The notes below the pieces were generated by a model. That model searched no databases and was not told the origin of the DNA. It saw nothing but the letters and a program-made list of their open reading frames with translations. A stretch of 64,000 nucleotides of DNA, taken from the NCBI GenBank assembly GCA_001600355.1, contig BCJU01000002.1:1054001-1118000 (forward strand), read 5' to 3'. This stretch comes from Meira nashicola (lineage: Eukaryota; Basidiomycota; Exobasidiomycetes; Exobasidiales; Brachybasidiaceae). Position 1 is the first letter of the stretch. Each line of letters begins with the position of its first letter. Positions 9,193 through 19,237 of the stretch are shown here, piece by piece. The translations under genes were made by a program, and so were the position numbers.

Positions 9193-10968
9193 TTATCCCT
9201 CTTCTCCATTCTCAATCGATGGCTCTTCATCATCATCTTCATTGTCCTCCTCTTCTAGTCCTACACAGACCCGGGTTCCACGAACATCAACGAGCCATTC
9301 CGGAAGTCCTTTTGTCGTTTGCATTGCAGTAGCAGAAGGGTGATTATCTTGACTCAATTTGAATTTATCCCCATCCAAACCAGCTCCAACCATTTTACGC
9401 AAACCTGCTAAAACATGAGTTCCATCAAGTCGAAGTTGAATAGGTGATTTACGTAATTTTGCTCTTGTTATTTCACCATATCCGTTCATCTCCGGCATAG
9501 GTAAGAATAAATCATACTTTATCCTTTCTATACGTGGCAAATCCTCAAAAGTTTCTTCGTTTGAATGACTATGAGATGATTCACTTCTTTGTAACAATAA
9601 TCTTTCATCCTGTCCAAAAAGTTCATTCACTTCACGCTCTCGTTTCTTCTTTTCTGCTTCTGATTTGCTTGCTTGCAACTTTTGATCTCTGGGATGTTGT
9701 ATGCCAGAATTTGCTTCAGAGCTTACATCACCTTCAAGCTCATCACCCGCACCATTGAAACGATCTTTTTCCTGTCTTGCAATCTTTTCGTATAATCCAC
9801 TCTTGTCATCTCGTTTACGCTTTTCCGCTCGTACCAAAGGACCATCTTCTGCTTGATTACGATCCATCGCTCTTCCTTTGCCTCCTTTAAGACGGGATGA
9901 CATCACATCTCCATCTAATACATGATATTCGTTCACTAAAATTTCACGAAGAGCTGAAGCATCACGACCTTGAAGTTCGCCCAATTTACCTGTTCTCATT
10001 TGAATGTGATTCCGATTGGATTTTGCGGTACCGGCTGAGTTGTGCAAAACTTTTCTTGCTCCGAAAGCATGTGCGATTGCCGTATATGTCATATCTCTTT
10101 CTTCTGCAGTTTGATGGTCTGCAACAGTGCCAGAGATTAGACACCAAGGCGTTTTTGGTATATGCAAAATATGCAATCCATAATTACAAACGTTATTTGC
10201 TGAATCGCAAGAAACAATCCGTATCCTTGTGAATGGTTTTGTCCAATCTTCTTCCGCTTGTTTTGCTTCTGTAAGTGAAAGCATTTCGGCTGCTTTTGAT
10301 GGCGTATCGAGAAAGATTGAATGAGAGCAATAATTTTGCAATTCTTCCGATATTCCTTTTACCAATTCGGCAGGCGTGATTGTACGATAAAGTCTATGTC
10401 TAGACAGAAAAGCATCTTTTTTGCCTAAAAGACTTTTCACTTCTTCATCATCACCATAGTCAAGACAACAAGCGTTCCAATGCCAATGCGTACGATTCAC
10501 TCTACTTGATTCAAAGATAATCGTAGAAATCATTGAATAAGTTATCCCTTCTGGCCAATCGATTTCTGTTAATCGTTCTATAACTTGTCTTCTCATCAAT
10601 CCTGATCTCCAAATCTTTTCTAATTGATCATATGTTCTCGCTCTCATCTCTTCTCGATAATCTAATTTGAGTAAATCTTCATGCGTTACTGAAATAACTT
10701 TTCTTGCTCCTCTTTTCAAAGAAGCTACACCTTCTCTTGAAAATCTTACATGACCTGATAATTTTGATTTAGTAAGTTGCGGAGGTTGAATGTTTCGACT
10801 GGGAGCATAACGTATATCCCTTATCCAATCAAGAACGATCGAAATCAATCTTCGATATTCTATGCTATAAAATAATTTATGTAAAGCCGGACAAGGTTTC
10901 ATCAAAGTTGATCCGGGATAAACCGGCATCAAAGCCGCTCTTGAGTTACTTGCTGTTTGTTCAACCAT
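9193..10968 (-). CDS. CHL4: Kinetochore protein of the CENP-N / Chl4 (Mis15) family
   Basis: The 591-residue product matches the Chl4/CENP-N pattern. An N-terminal helical segment contains RRLISIVLDWIRD. A central region contains FTRIRIVSC and later AHAFGARKVL with SALREILVN. A C-terminal segment has the family-like LDGTHVLAGLRKM, followed by PEWLVDVRGTRVCVGLE. CENP-N, with CENP-L, binds the CENP-A nucleosome in the inner kinetochore (CCAN). A basic and acidic low-complexity insert lies at about residues 370-480, and the C-terminus is a run of Glu and Asp; these make it longer than yeast Chl4. The assignment rests on motif memory without a search, so it is moderate. Its divergent neighbour is NUF2, another kinetochore gene, which adds circumstantial support. 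Confidence 0.62.
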   Translation of the reverse strand: MVEQTASNSRAALMPVYPGSTLMKPCPALHKLFYSIEYRRLISIVLDWIRDIRYAPSRNIQPPQLTKSKLSGHVRFSREGVASLKRGARKVISVTHEDLLKLDYREEMRARTYDQLEKIWRSGLMRRQVIERLTEIDWPEGITYSMISTIIFESSRVNRTHWHWNACCLDYGDDEEVKSLLGKKDAFLSRHRLYRTITPAELVKGISEELQNYCSHSIFLDTPSKAAEMLSLTEAKQAEEDWTKPFTRIRIVSCDSANNVCNYGLHILHIPKTPWCLISGTVADHQTAEERDMTYTAIAHAFGARKVLHNSAGTAKSNRNHIQMRTGKLGELQGRDASALREILVNEYHVLDGDVMSSRLKGGKGRAMDRNQAEDGPLVRAEKRKRDDKSGLYEKIARQEKDRFNGAGDELEGDVSSEANSGIQHPRDQKLQASKSEAEKKKREREVNELFGQDERLLLQRSESSHSHSNEETFEDLPRIERIKYDLFLPMPEMNGYGEITRAKLRKSPIQLRLDGTHVLAGLRKMVGAGLDGDKFKLSQDNHPSATAMQTTKGLPEWLVDVRGTRVCVGLEEEDNEDDDEEPSIENGEEG

Positions 10969-11196
10969 CTTTCATCTTGGCCATAACATTTTCAAATATG
11001 ATGATGTTATGAAAGCAAACAAATAGTACGAATTTGAGGTGTTGTTGTTGTTGTTCGGATTAAAACACGTGCATTTACACGCGTTTATAACCCCTCAATG
11101 AACGCGTTCACCACAATCAACCACTGTGCACTCTACGCATTTATTGCGAAAGTAACACTCCTACCCATTCCCTCCATCTCGCTTTTCCCACAAACT
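10969..11196. promoter_or_regulatory. Divergent promoter of CENP-N-like gene and NUF2 with two MCB boxes
   Basis: A 228-base spacer between start codons on opposite strands. It contains a GTT run (11041-11055), an E-box CACGTG (11066-11071) and two MluI cell-cycle boxes ACGCGT (11079-11084 and 11102-11107) 23 bases apart. ACGCGT is the known site of the MBF/DSC1 G1/S activator in fungi. Regulation by MBF is inferred. Confidence 0.6.
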
Positions 11197-12573
11197 ATGG
11201 CGACGCTCTCATCACATCAGATACATCCTCCGCCGCTCGGAGGCGAAAATCAGTTCGGATTTCCTATTGAGACGGATGACGTAATTCTTCAAACGTTGGC
11301 AAAAATTGGAATAAATGATATCAAAGAACACGATGTACAAAAACCAACTCAACAGATCGCATTAACATGTTTTTCCGCATTTTTGGAATTATTATCTTAT
11401 GTGAATGATGAAGTTATCGATACACTAAAAGGAGATTGCCTTGATCGACTTGAACATAGAGAATTATACGATGAATCATTACGATTCGTAATTCGATTTA
11501 GAGAGATACGAGCAATGATGATCGCATCTTGCGTACCCGATTTCAACGTTACTGATATTACCAGACCAAAACCAAAACGTTTCAAAAAGCAAATTTTTGC
11601 CTTGATCAACTTCTTACGTTTCTCCGAACATCATATTCAACATTTTGATAAACTCAAAGAAGATAATGATCATATATTCAGAGAATGTGATGAGCTATCG
11701 GCTAAACTTACGAATGTAGAAGAAAAGGTAAAAGAAGAGGAAGATTTACGGCAATCACAAGAAGAGAGAACGATTGAATTACGAGATTTGAACGCAAATT
11801 TGAGCGAAACGCTTCGAAATCTAAAAAATGAACAATCTAGCCTTTTGAACGAATTAGACGATGCAAAACAGGATAAGAATATCGCACATGCTAAACTTCT
11901 AAAACTGATCGAAACGAGTCGCTTATTGAACGAAGAGATTGAAAGGTTCACTTTGCGAATCGAAAATACTCCGAAAGAATTACGCGCAATGATTGAAAAG
12001 CAGAAAAGGCAACTGAAGGAAAAGAGGAGTGCATATGCAGAAGAAGAGACAAAAGCGCAAAATATGCATGAAAAGAAGCGAGTATTAGAAGCTCTTGAAT
12101 CAGATATTGCAACATGCACACAATTGGTGAAAGCATGTTTAGAGGAAAAGACCAAATTGATTCGAGAAAGACAAGAATTGGACAACGTCCATCACGATAT
12201 GCAAGATATTTCTAAAGAACGTGATAACCTAAACATGCGAATAGAACAATTACAAGAAAAGCTTCGTTGGGCAATGGAAAGGTTAGAACGTACACAAAAG
12301 AACATTGAAACGAAACGAGAAGAAAATAAACGAAAGATGGAAAATGGTGCGGAAGAATGGGAAGGCGTTCAAGCGGAAAAGAAACGAAGAGCGGATGCTG
12401 TCGATCAATTAAACAAACAATTGGCTGGACTAGAAGATGAATATGCGCAAATCACTTCCGAATTTGATAATTTCTATAGTGATCTCCTACAGCAGAAACA
12501 AAAGTTAGAAACGCAATGTTTGGGTTATATGAGAGCAATGGGTAAGAAGATGGACTTACAGGTTGATTTGTAG
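11197..12573 (+). CDS. NUF2: Kinetochore protein Nuf2 (Ndc80 complex)
   Basis: A product of 458 residues, close to yeast Nuf2 (451). The N-terminus has the Nuf2 calponin-homology-like start: FGFPIETDDVILQTLAKIGI and then a Pro-Thr motif (DVQKPTQQ). From about residue 150 to the end it is a long heptad-type coiled coil rich in Glu, Lys, Arg and Leu. Nuf2 pairs with Ndc80 to attach kinetochores to microtubules. The frame is open from 11098, but the ATG at 11197 gives the normal family N-terminus, and both MCB boxes then lie in the leader. It is divergent from the CENP-N-like gene and convergent with the Zn2Cys6 regulator. Confidence 0.88.
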   Translation: MATLSSHQIHPPPLGGENQFGFPIETDDVILQTLAKIGINDIKEHDVQKPTQQIALTCFSAFLELLSYVNDEVIDTLKGDCLDRLEHRELYDESLRFVIRFREIRAMMIASCVPDFNVTDITRPKPKRFKKQIFALINFLRFSEHHIQHFDKLKEDNDHIFRECDELSAKLTNVEEKVKEEEDLRQSQEERTIELRDLNANLSETLRNLKNEQSSLLNELDDAKQDKNIAHAKLLKLIETSRLLNEEIERFTLRIENTPKELRAMIEKQKRQLKEKRSAYAEEETKAQNMHEKKRVLEALESDIATCTQLVKACLEEKTKLIRERQELDNVHHDMQDISKERDNLNMRIEQLQEKLRWAMERLERTQKNIETKREENKRKMENGAEEWEGVQAEKKRRADAVDQLNKQLAGLEDEYAQITSEFDNFYSDLLQQKQKLETQCLGYMRAMGKKMDLQVDL

Positions 12574-12701
12574 CAATAACGTGTATGATCTTGTAACACT
12601 AGTGTATAAAATTTAATAAAATTACAGCAAATATGAGCAAATAATCGAGCAAATAAAATTGTACTAATACAGTAATTCGTTCCCTTTTTTTGAAAATATT
12701 T

Positions 12702-15700
12702 CTATCCTGATATTTTATCCATCAAAGTTTGCCAAAATGCTGGATCATAAGAAGCTGCGTTTATACTGTTTTGCGATGGATCATTGTTTGGATCTACGAT
12801 TGATGTTCCGTCAAAGAAAGAATTTTTCATTCCGGGTGGAATACCTATTCCGGCTAATTGTGCTGAAACATCTAATCCGCCGCCCATGGAAATTGAAGAT
12901 GTAGGATTGGTGAAATTTGTTGATCCCATAATCGATTGATCTTGTTTTGATCTGGATGAAGTTGGCCGTTGGGTTTGCTGTAATTGTTCGTTGTTTGAAT
13001 TGTTGCTATAAGATGGCATAGGTACAGTAGACCAAGGTACGCTTAAAGATTGTACAGAGTTCATCGAGGGTGGTGGTGGAAGAGGTCCCGCATTCGTCGC
13101 TCCTCCATTCCAGCTTCCTTGTGCGATCGTATTTGAATTATCCGTACTGGTAGGAAAAGAGAAAGGAGCAGACGAATTATTTTTAGAGTTGCCTTCATTT
13201 GACACAGTGGGAAGACTGGACGCATTTGAAAGTCTCTGCGTACCAGCACCTAAAGCATCCGCATCAATATTCTCAAACGCATTATATCGGAACCAAGACT
13301 CAAACATTTGAAGTACTGATGCTCCATTTGTATCATCCGTTAAACTGGAAGAGCTCGTATTCATTCCATTCGTTGTCATTGGAGGCGTGTGATTATTCGT
13401 TGCGCTACCACTAGAAGATGCCAAACCATAAGGACTTTCGTTTGAATTATTGTGATGTGGCGTTCGCATAGGAAGATAAGGCCAAGGTAGTCCTTCATCT
13501 TTGCCTTGTTCTTTGGCATTTTGTGGTCCCGCTGCTTTATTGCGCCTTGTATCGGCACCTTGATTTAAATCCAACAATACGCTTGCAGTATCTTCTTCCT
13601 TGCTCTGTCTTTGTTGTGGACTTTCTACAAACGGTATCTTTTCTCCATCGGAAGGCAAGAGCGAGGTTTGAGATCCTAGTCTACTATTCTTCTTCGGTCT
13701 ATGATCTTCAACATTATCTCCTTCATTTCCTCGCTTTCCGTTCGATCCTTTGTTCCTATTTGCTTTTGCTGCTCGAGCTTCATCAATCCTTTCAACGAAT
13801 AATCGTAAGATCGTAAATTCACGTTCTTTTGTTTCATCATATTTACCTCCTATTCTCCTGCGCTTGATCAAATGCAATTCATAAAACGCTCTTAGAGGTC
13901 GTAAGAGCATATCTGCATTTTCCGCTTCAGGTTCCATGAGCAAATAAATACCCAAAATGACGATTGCACTGGTTGTATTAAACGTTCCTAAATGACTTAC
14001 CCACGAAGGTGGGAGTTCTCCTTCTTTAAGTCGACTATAAATCGTTCTTGTTAAATCAGCACGTAATTTTAAAGTTTGGTAAGCAGCTTCGATGCATGAT
14101 CTGCGACTGAAATTATAACGGTGATGAGGATGGTGATTGTGTGCTCCTTTTCCAGCCGAACCGCGATAAGATGGTCGCAAAAGATAGGATCGATGAAGTG
14201 ACATGCGAACAAATAATAATTCAGCTTGTTGTAAATATCGATGAACGGGTATGAACTCGTACACGTTATCCCAATCCATGTTAACATTACGAACTTCTCC
14301 TGCCGAATCAAAATCAGAACGAAGATGATCGGGAAAAGTCTTTTGTAAAGCATCAAGTTCATGATCGAGCGCCACCACATCACTATAATGGGCAGGAGTA
14401 TGAACATTTTGATAAATTCTGACCACTTTTCCCATCATAACTGCAAGTTGTGAGCGTACACGAGTAAACGAAAGGAATTTTGGCTTTTCTCCTGCGGGTA
14501 TCTTTGCTCCAGGTAAGACTTTCATATATTCGTCAAATTCACCGGTAGGATCAGAATCATCCACTAATTCCGTGTCCACCACATTATCATCAATCGCTGT
14601 AGGACGACCTAAATTCATACAAAGTATTCGTTCTCCAAAATAAACAATAGACCATATCCTTCTGCGTGCTGCAATCTCTTCGCTGGGCAACCCTAAAATT
14701 GAACCATCTCGATGCAAACCGATACTTAAAGCAGATCTGACACCGTTTGCTACACATGACCAAGCTTCGGATACTCTTCTGTCTAAGAATAAATAACGAC
14801 CGGCCAAATGAAAGGCAACAACTTGTTGAATATCTTCCCTTCCAAGCATTGTACTGATTAAAAGGCCTTGACGAGCAGCGAAGAACATTCTTTTGGTAGT
14901 TAATTGAATTATGCGAGGATCATCTGAAACTTTTAATCTTCCACGATAAGTGATGGCTCCTATTGCAGCTGCTAACATAAATGTAGAATATGCATTTATA
15001 TTGTTCACATGCAAGATTCCATTATTTTGCCAAAATCTCTCGTATGTCTTCATCATTCTCTTTCGACTGAGTGGTTGACGTAACCAATTATTGTGAACGA
15101 AAAAGTGATCGATCAACTCATCGAATAATTCACGTGGTGGCATAGCTGATGTTAATACTTGCGATATACTAAACGTAGCACCTAATTCAAACATTACAGC
15201 ATCCAACTGAGCTGCCCCTTCGATATGCGCCATTGGATCGGTGACCAATAAAGGATCTTGAAATAGAGCGCCTTGACGATCTACTGAATCGGAAATGAGT
15301 GAATTAAATCGAGCGTCCATGGAAGATCCAGCAGGTATTGGCCTTTCTGTTTGCTCTGATTTTGGAAAGACGACAACTTCATCTCCAGCTTCACTTCCTT
15401 CAGCTTCTTTTTCGACACTTCCATCTTTTGCAGCGTTGGTTAGATTAATTTGATCACGCCAACTAGCTATTCCATTTGAATGTGGTTGTGATTGCGCTTG
15501 TTTCCCTTTTTGTATTCCTGGCCTTGTATTAGAATTGAAAAGAGTATTTACCATTGAAAACATTCTGTCAAAGTTTTCATTAACACTTTGTTCTAATCTA
15601 GATACTCTTGTCGTTAAATCGTTTGGATCTTCGCCAGGTTGAAATATTTTGCATCTTTCTGGAATCTTTCGCGCTATGCAATGTTGACAAGGCGTTTCAC

Positions 15701-15911
15701 GATTGCATTTTTGCTTTCTTCTGCTACATTCTGTACATGAAAAATGTACCCTTTGCCTCTTTATTCCACTTTTGCTCGTATTACTCGGAGAGGCAACATG
15801 TTTGTTCATCTTTGATCCTCCACCTTTCATACCTGAAGACGGTCCCGATTCTTCTCCATCTGAATTTGAAGCGATCGATTGACTTTGACTTCCGTTTCTA
15901 CTATCTGCCAT
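12702..15911 (-). CDS. Zn2Cys6 fungal transcription factor with fungal-specific regulatory domain
   Basis: The 1069-residue protein has a Gal4-type binuclear zinc cluster with cysteines at 59, 62, 69, 75, 78 and 87 (CTECSRRKQKCN, then CQHCIARKIPERC). A coiled-coil-like linker follows (LTTRVSRLEQSVNENFDRMF). A fungal-specific transcription-factor domain (PF04082-like) spans about 255-560 and includes RRRIWSIVYFGERILCMNLG and GRPTAIDD. The last ~330 residues are Ser/Asn/Gln-rich, ending in the short motif DPAFWQTLMDKI. It should be a nuclear DNA-binding regulator. No target pathway is shown by the neighbours, and no gene name is justified. Confidence 0.9.
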   Translation of the reverse strand: MADSRNGSQSQSIASNSDGEESGPSSGMKGGGSKMNKHVASPSNTSKSGIKRQRVHFSCTECSRRKQKCNRETPCQHCIARKIPERCKIFQPGEDPNDLTTRVSRLEQSVNENFDRMFSMVNTLFNSNTRPGIQKGKQAQSQPHSNGIASWRDQINLTNAAKDGSVEKEAEGSEAGDEVVVFPKSEQTERPIPAGSSMDARFNSLISDSVDRQGALFQDPLLVTDPMAHIEGAAQLDAVMFELGATFSISQVLTSAMPPRELFDELIDHFFVHNNWLRQPLSRKRMMKTYERFWQNNGILHVNNINAYSTFMLAAAIGAITYRGRLKVSDDPRIIQLTTKRMFFAARQGLLISTMLGREDIQQVVAFHLAGRYLFLDRRVSEAWSCVANGVRSALSIGLHRDGSILGLPSEEIAARRRIWSIVYFGERILCMNLGRPTAIDDNVVDTELVDDSDPTGEFDEYMKVLPGAKIPAGEKPKFLSFTRVRSQLAVMMGKVVRIYQNVHTPAHYSDVVALDHELDALQKTFPDHLRSDFDSAGEVRNVNMDWDNVYEFIPVHRYLQQAELLFVRMSLHRSYLLRPSYRGSAGKGAHNHHPHHRYNFSRRSCIEAAYQTLKLRADLTRTIYSRLKEGELPPSWVSHLGTFNTTSAIVILGIYLLMEPEAENADMLLRPLRAFYELHLIKRRRIGGKYDETKEREFTILRLFVERIDEARAAKANRNKGSNGKRGNEGDNVEDHRPKKNSRLGSQTSLLPSDGEKIPFVESPQQRQSKEEDTASVLLDLNQGADTRRNKAAGPQNAKEQGKDEGLPWPYLPMRTPHHNNSNESPYGLASSSGSATNNHTPPMTTNGMNTSSSSLTDDTNGASVLQMFESWFRYNAFENIDADALGAGTQRLSNASSLPTVSNEGNSKNNSSAPFSFPTSTDNSNTIAQGSWNGGATNAGPLPPPPSMNSVQSLSVPWSTVPMPSYSNNSNNEQLQQTQRPTSSRSKQDQSIMGSTNFTNPTSSISMGGGLDVSAQLAGIGIPPGMKNSFFDGTSIVDPNNDPSQNSINAASYDPAFWQTLMDKISG

Positions 15912-16530
15912 TGTTTCTGTTCGAGATATGAAATGTGCTGATAATTTGATGATCGATTCCTTGCGATCAATCTTCTAGTTCTGGCTTAAGTACCAAAAGG
16001 ATATATACGTTTGTGATCCTAAAAGGAAGAATTAGCTCAAATACTTGGTAAAGTTATCGCCCAAATGAGTTCATAGGAAATGCTTCTGTTTAATGATGAC
16101 AGAAGGTAACTAAGAAGATGTTCCAGTCCACCAATGATTGTTCCTCGATTTCTAGAAATATATGCACTTAGTCTATGCTTTTATGACTCTTGCATCAATG
16201 GTACCATAATGCATCTGCAATGTGGATGACACTAGCGCGTTCAAGGCTAATGCTGAGTCTTTTTAATGAATTTTTTTTGATAAGGTTACCAATAAAAAAT
16301 GACCCGACGTTATGAAAAAGCGGGCCATTTTTGTTTGTGCAGCGCTGCATACAGTGAATTTTAATCTATGAATATTATATCTGCTTCAAGTATAAATAGT
16401 ACAAACACGTGCTTTAATAAAATTAGAGAAAAAAGTCTAAACGAGAACTTTAAGCTGATTTGGTGTTCCCCATACTAATTGCTCTTCCTATCACGATAGC
16501 AACACAGCATCCCAAGAAATAATTGCCAAG
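15912..16530. other. Divergent spacer between Zn2Cys6 gene and PXR1-like gene
   Basis: 619 bases upstream of both neighbours. It contains a 12-base inverted repeat with one mismatch (16295-16306 and 16321-16332), followed directly by the perfect palindrome TGCAGCGCTGCA (16338-16349). No open frame of note. Confidence 0.6.
16295..16349. repeat. Inverted repeat plus 12-base palindrome
   Basis: AAAAATGACCCG (16295-16306) pairs with CGGGCCATTTTT (16321-16332) with one mismatch and a 14-base loop. Five bases later comes the perfect palindrome TGCAGCGCTGCA (16338-16349), another member of the GCAGCGC/GCGCTGC motif set. Confidence 0.7.
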
Positions 16531-17586
16531 ATGGGATTGGCGGAAATAAAACGAAAACAAAGGCTAGTAGGATCAGCTCAGTCAAAGAATGTAGCATGGA
16601 CGAATGATGCTTCTTTACCTGGTCAAAGGTTATTAGCTTCAATGGGATGGTCAGCAGGTCAAGGAATTGGACAAAGTAAAAGTGGAATGGTTGCACCTGT
16701 TTCAGTTGCTTTTAAGATGGATAACAAAGGTATTGGTGCACAAAGATTAGAACGTGAAGCAAGAGCATCTGGACAAGCAGATGCTTGGATTGGTGGAGGA
16801 GGAGAATTGGGTAATTTATTTGATAGATTAAATGCAGCCGCCGCTGCAACGAATAACGATTCCGCTTCTACATCCAATGATACTATTTTGAATGCAGAGG
16901 AGAAGAAAAAGTTAGAAAAAGAAAGAAGAAAGGCAGAAAAGAAAGAAAAGAAGAAAGATAAATCAAAGGAAGTAGATAATGAGATAAAAGTAATAGAACA
17001 GAAAGCTGCCAGCGCTCCCATTATGATCAATCCAAGAATGGCAGCAAGAGCACGATACCTTAAAGCGAAAAGAATGGTAGGAAACGATTTGAGCAGTATA
17101 AATGAAATTTTAGGTATCGCATCACCTTCAGGATCAAATTCACCTGCTCCCGTAGCATCGCCTGCACTTTCACCAAAACCGGTCGAATCGGTAAGCGAAG
17201 GAGATGAGACAGAATCTGATCGAAAGAAAGAAAAGAAGAGAAAACGAGAAGGATCAGAGGTAGAAGAGAAGAGCTCATCAAAATCCGAAAAAGAAGAACG
17301 TAAGAGACGCAAAGAAGAAAAGAAACTAGCAAAAGCAAGCAAAAAAGAGGAAAAACGAAAGACCAAACGAGAATCTAAGAACGACAACAGCGATAGAGCA
17401 ACCATTATCGTACAAGATGCTTCCGATCCATCTTTTAGTGCGAGTGGTGGTGGTAATCGTGTCTCTTCTTTATCAGTGCAGCAATATCTTTCCAACAAGT
17501 TGATGTTGCGAAAAGCAGAGATTGTACGTAAACGTCGATTGCAAGAAGAAGGCGTTTGGAGTAGAGCAGCAACAGTTCAAGCATGA
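16531..17586 (+). CDS. PXR1: G-patch protein of the PXR1/PINX1 family
   Basis: A 351-residue product. The N-terminus follows the PXR1/PinX1 pattern: MGLAEIKRKQRL, NVAWTNDASLPGQRLLASMG, then the G-patch (GWSAGQGIGQSKSG ... NKGIGAQ) at about residues 37-70. The rest is Lys/Glu/Ser-rich, with KKEKKKDK-type stretches expected of a nucleolar protein, and it ends in a basic helix (KLMLRKAEIVRKRRLQEEG). PXR1 in yeast acts in rRNA and snoRNA maturation with the helicase Prp43 and can inhibit telomerase. The start is the first ATG, which matches the family N-terminus. Another nucleolar G-patch protein is possible but less likely. It is convergent with the permease gene. Confidence 0.75.
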   Translation: MGLAEIKRKQRLVGSAQSKNVAWTNDASLPGQRLLASMGWSAGQGIGQSKSGMVAPVSVAFKMDNKGIGAQRLEREARASGQADAWIGGGGELGNLFDRLNAAAAATNNDSASTSNDTILNAEEKKKLEKERRKAEKKEKKKDKSKEVDNEIKVIEQKAASAPIMINPRMAARARYLKAKRMVGNDLSSINEILGIASPSGSNSPAPVASPALSPKPVESVSEGDETESDRKKEKKRKREGSEVEEKSSSKSEKEERKRRKEEKKLAKASKKEEKRKTKRESKNDNSDRATIIVQDASDPSFSASGGGNRVSSLSVQQYLSNKLMLRKAEIVRKRRLQEEGVWSRAATVQA

Positions 17587-17689
17587 GTTTCAATTGCAGT
17601 GATGAATTGTATTTGTTTATTTATTTTATGTAAAAGTACTAATAATGACAATGATGATATTTGGAAAATGCATGATAGGAATAACAACA

Positions 17690-19237
17690 TTAAATCGGAT
17701 CACATGTGAACGCCGATCCAACTGTTCCTGAATTGAAACTATCTTTGATACTGACCACAGATCCGTAAAATCCACCGACCAAGACCAAGAAGCCCATTGC
17801 GATACAAGCAACATTCATGATCGTAAGTGTAGTGTTTTTTGCACTGCTAAAGCAACCTCCTTCACGAATGACTTTTAGCCATAAGAATCCAGGTAAATAA
17901 ATACTGAATCCACTAATGAAAAGAGAAGAGATCAAACCGAGTAAAGAAGAGAAGAAAGGAATTGCTTCTGCGATCACCCATGCGACCACAGTAACGATAC
18001 CAATCATAAGTAGCCAAACTGACCAACCCTTTACGGTATTTACGTATTTGATAACACTCTTTTTGAATATACGATCCATCAAGAAACGACAAACTGTGAC
18101 TGTGTTGATTGAACCTGAAATGAAGATGACCGGTAAAGCGACTCCGAATGCGATTTTTGAAATTAATTTTCCAGCCGAAAGTAAAGCTGGACTTTTTACA
18201 CTTTGACCAACAAAAGCATAACCAACTGCACCTGTAACTGTATAAATCAAAATTTCCGTTAAACCAAGAACCCAAATCGATTTTGGAAAATCGGTTGGAG
18301 TATGCATTTCTTCCATAAAACTGAATTGACAAACTGCAAAAGAATAAGCAAAAACGATATTTGTGACGGCAACCATTGCTTCAGCAAAAGTAGTATTGGG
18401 TGGAGGTAGAGCTCTCCAATCAACTGATGAAAAGCTTCCTGGTGCTTTATTTGCATTGATACCTGTTGCAATCAAAGTGATAAGGATAGCAGCAATAATT
18501 GAAACAAAGTCAATATAACCTAAAATTGCCATTTCTGCAAAACTTGGTGGAACAGCACAAGCGAATAAAAGGACTGCAGAAACAACTCCAAAGATTAAAG
18601 AGCAAATTGGCCATTCAGTAATTGTACCAAAAGCAATCGTTCCAGTCAAACAATGTGATCCAACAAGCAAAATCAATTGCAAAGCAAACATCACACTGAA
18701 TAATTCACGTAAAAATTTGCCAAAGAATCCATTTCCTCCCAACAAAGGTCCAACGTCAGAATAATGTTGTACTTGTGGATATTTAATTTTAACTTGACCG
18801 ACGACGTAACTTGTATAAATTGCAATGAATCCGAAACCAACAGTGATAATCACACCTGCAACCATTCCTAAAGTTGCAAAAGCAGAAGGGATACTTAAAC
18901 TACCTAAAGCGATTGCTTCAACGATTAAAATTACAACTAATTGAAACCATCCTAATTTCGAAAATTTCTCTACTCCTTTAGTTTGCTTTTCTAGCATATA
19001 ATCGTATTCCATTTGTTGTTGTGAATTCTTTCGTGTTCTTGACATAAACGGTCCAGGTTCGTTCACTTCTCCAGATTCATTTTTAACATTACTACCTTCT
19101 TTATTCGAATCATGTTCATTTTCACTATTTGCCAATGTTTCATCCACTCCTCCTTCCGTCACCTTGTCTCCTTGTTTTGAATGCAACTTTTCATTATTGC
19201 CTGGCCCACTTTCAAAGTTTTCCGTATAAGCAGACAT
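17690..19237 (-). CDS. Amino-acid permease, AAAP family (Neurospora MTR-like)
   Basis: The 515-residue protein has a polar Asn/Glu-rich N-terminal tail (~90 residues) and then about eleven hydrophobic segments typical of the Aa_trans (AAAP) family. The first core segments (FSKLGWFQLVVILIVEAIAL and GSLSIPSAFATLG) resemble the Neurospora MTR neutral and aromatic amino-acid permease group. It should be an integral plasma-membrane proton-coupled transporter; the substrate cannot be fixed from sequence. Upstream lies an unusually long spacer rich in TACATAC/GTATGTA words, which may hold its regulatory sites. Confidence 0.85.
   Translation of the reverse strand: MSAYTENFESGPGNNEKLHSKQGDKVTEGGVDETLANSENEHDSNKEGSNVKNESGEVNEPGPFMSRTRKNSQQQMEYDYMLEKQTKGVEKFSKLGWFQLVVILIVEAIALGSLSIPSAFATLGMVAGVIITVGFGFIAIYTSYVVGQVKIKYPQVQHYSDVGPLLGGNGFFGKFLRELFSVMFALQLILLVGSHCLTGTIAFGTITEWPICSLIFGVVSAVLLFACAVPPSFAEMAILGYIDFVSIIAAILITLIATGINANKAPGSFSSVDWRALPPPNTTFAEAMVAVTNIVFAYSFAVCQFSFMEEMHTPTDFPKSIWVLGLTEILIYTVTGAVGYAFVGQSVKSPALLSAGKLISKIAFGVALPVIFISGSINTVTVCRFLMDRIFKKSVIKYVNTVKGWSVWLLMIGIVTVVAWVIAEAIPFFSSLLGLISSLFISGFSIYLPGFLWLKVIREGGCFSSAKNTTLTIMNVACIAMGFLVLVGGFYGSVVSIKDSFNSGTVGSAFTCDPI

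Noticed and set aside
16659..17498. 279-codon minus-strand frame opposite the PXR1-like gene
   Set aside because: Ser/Phe/Leu-rich mirror of a Lys/Glu-rich coding strand; a shadow of the real gene.
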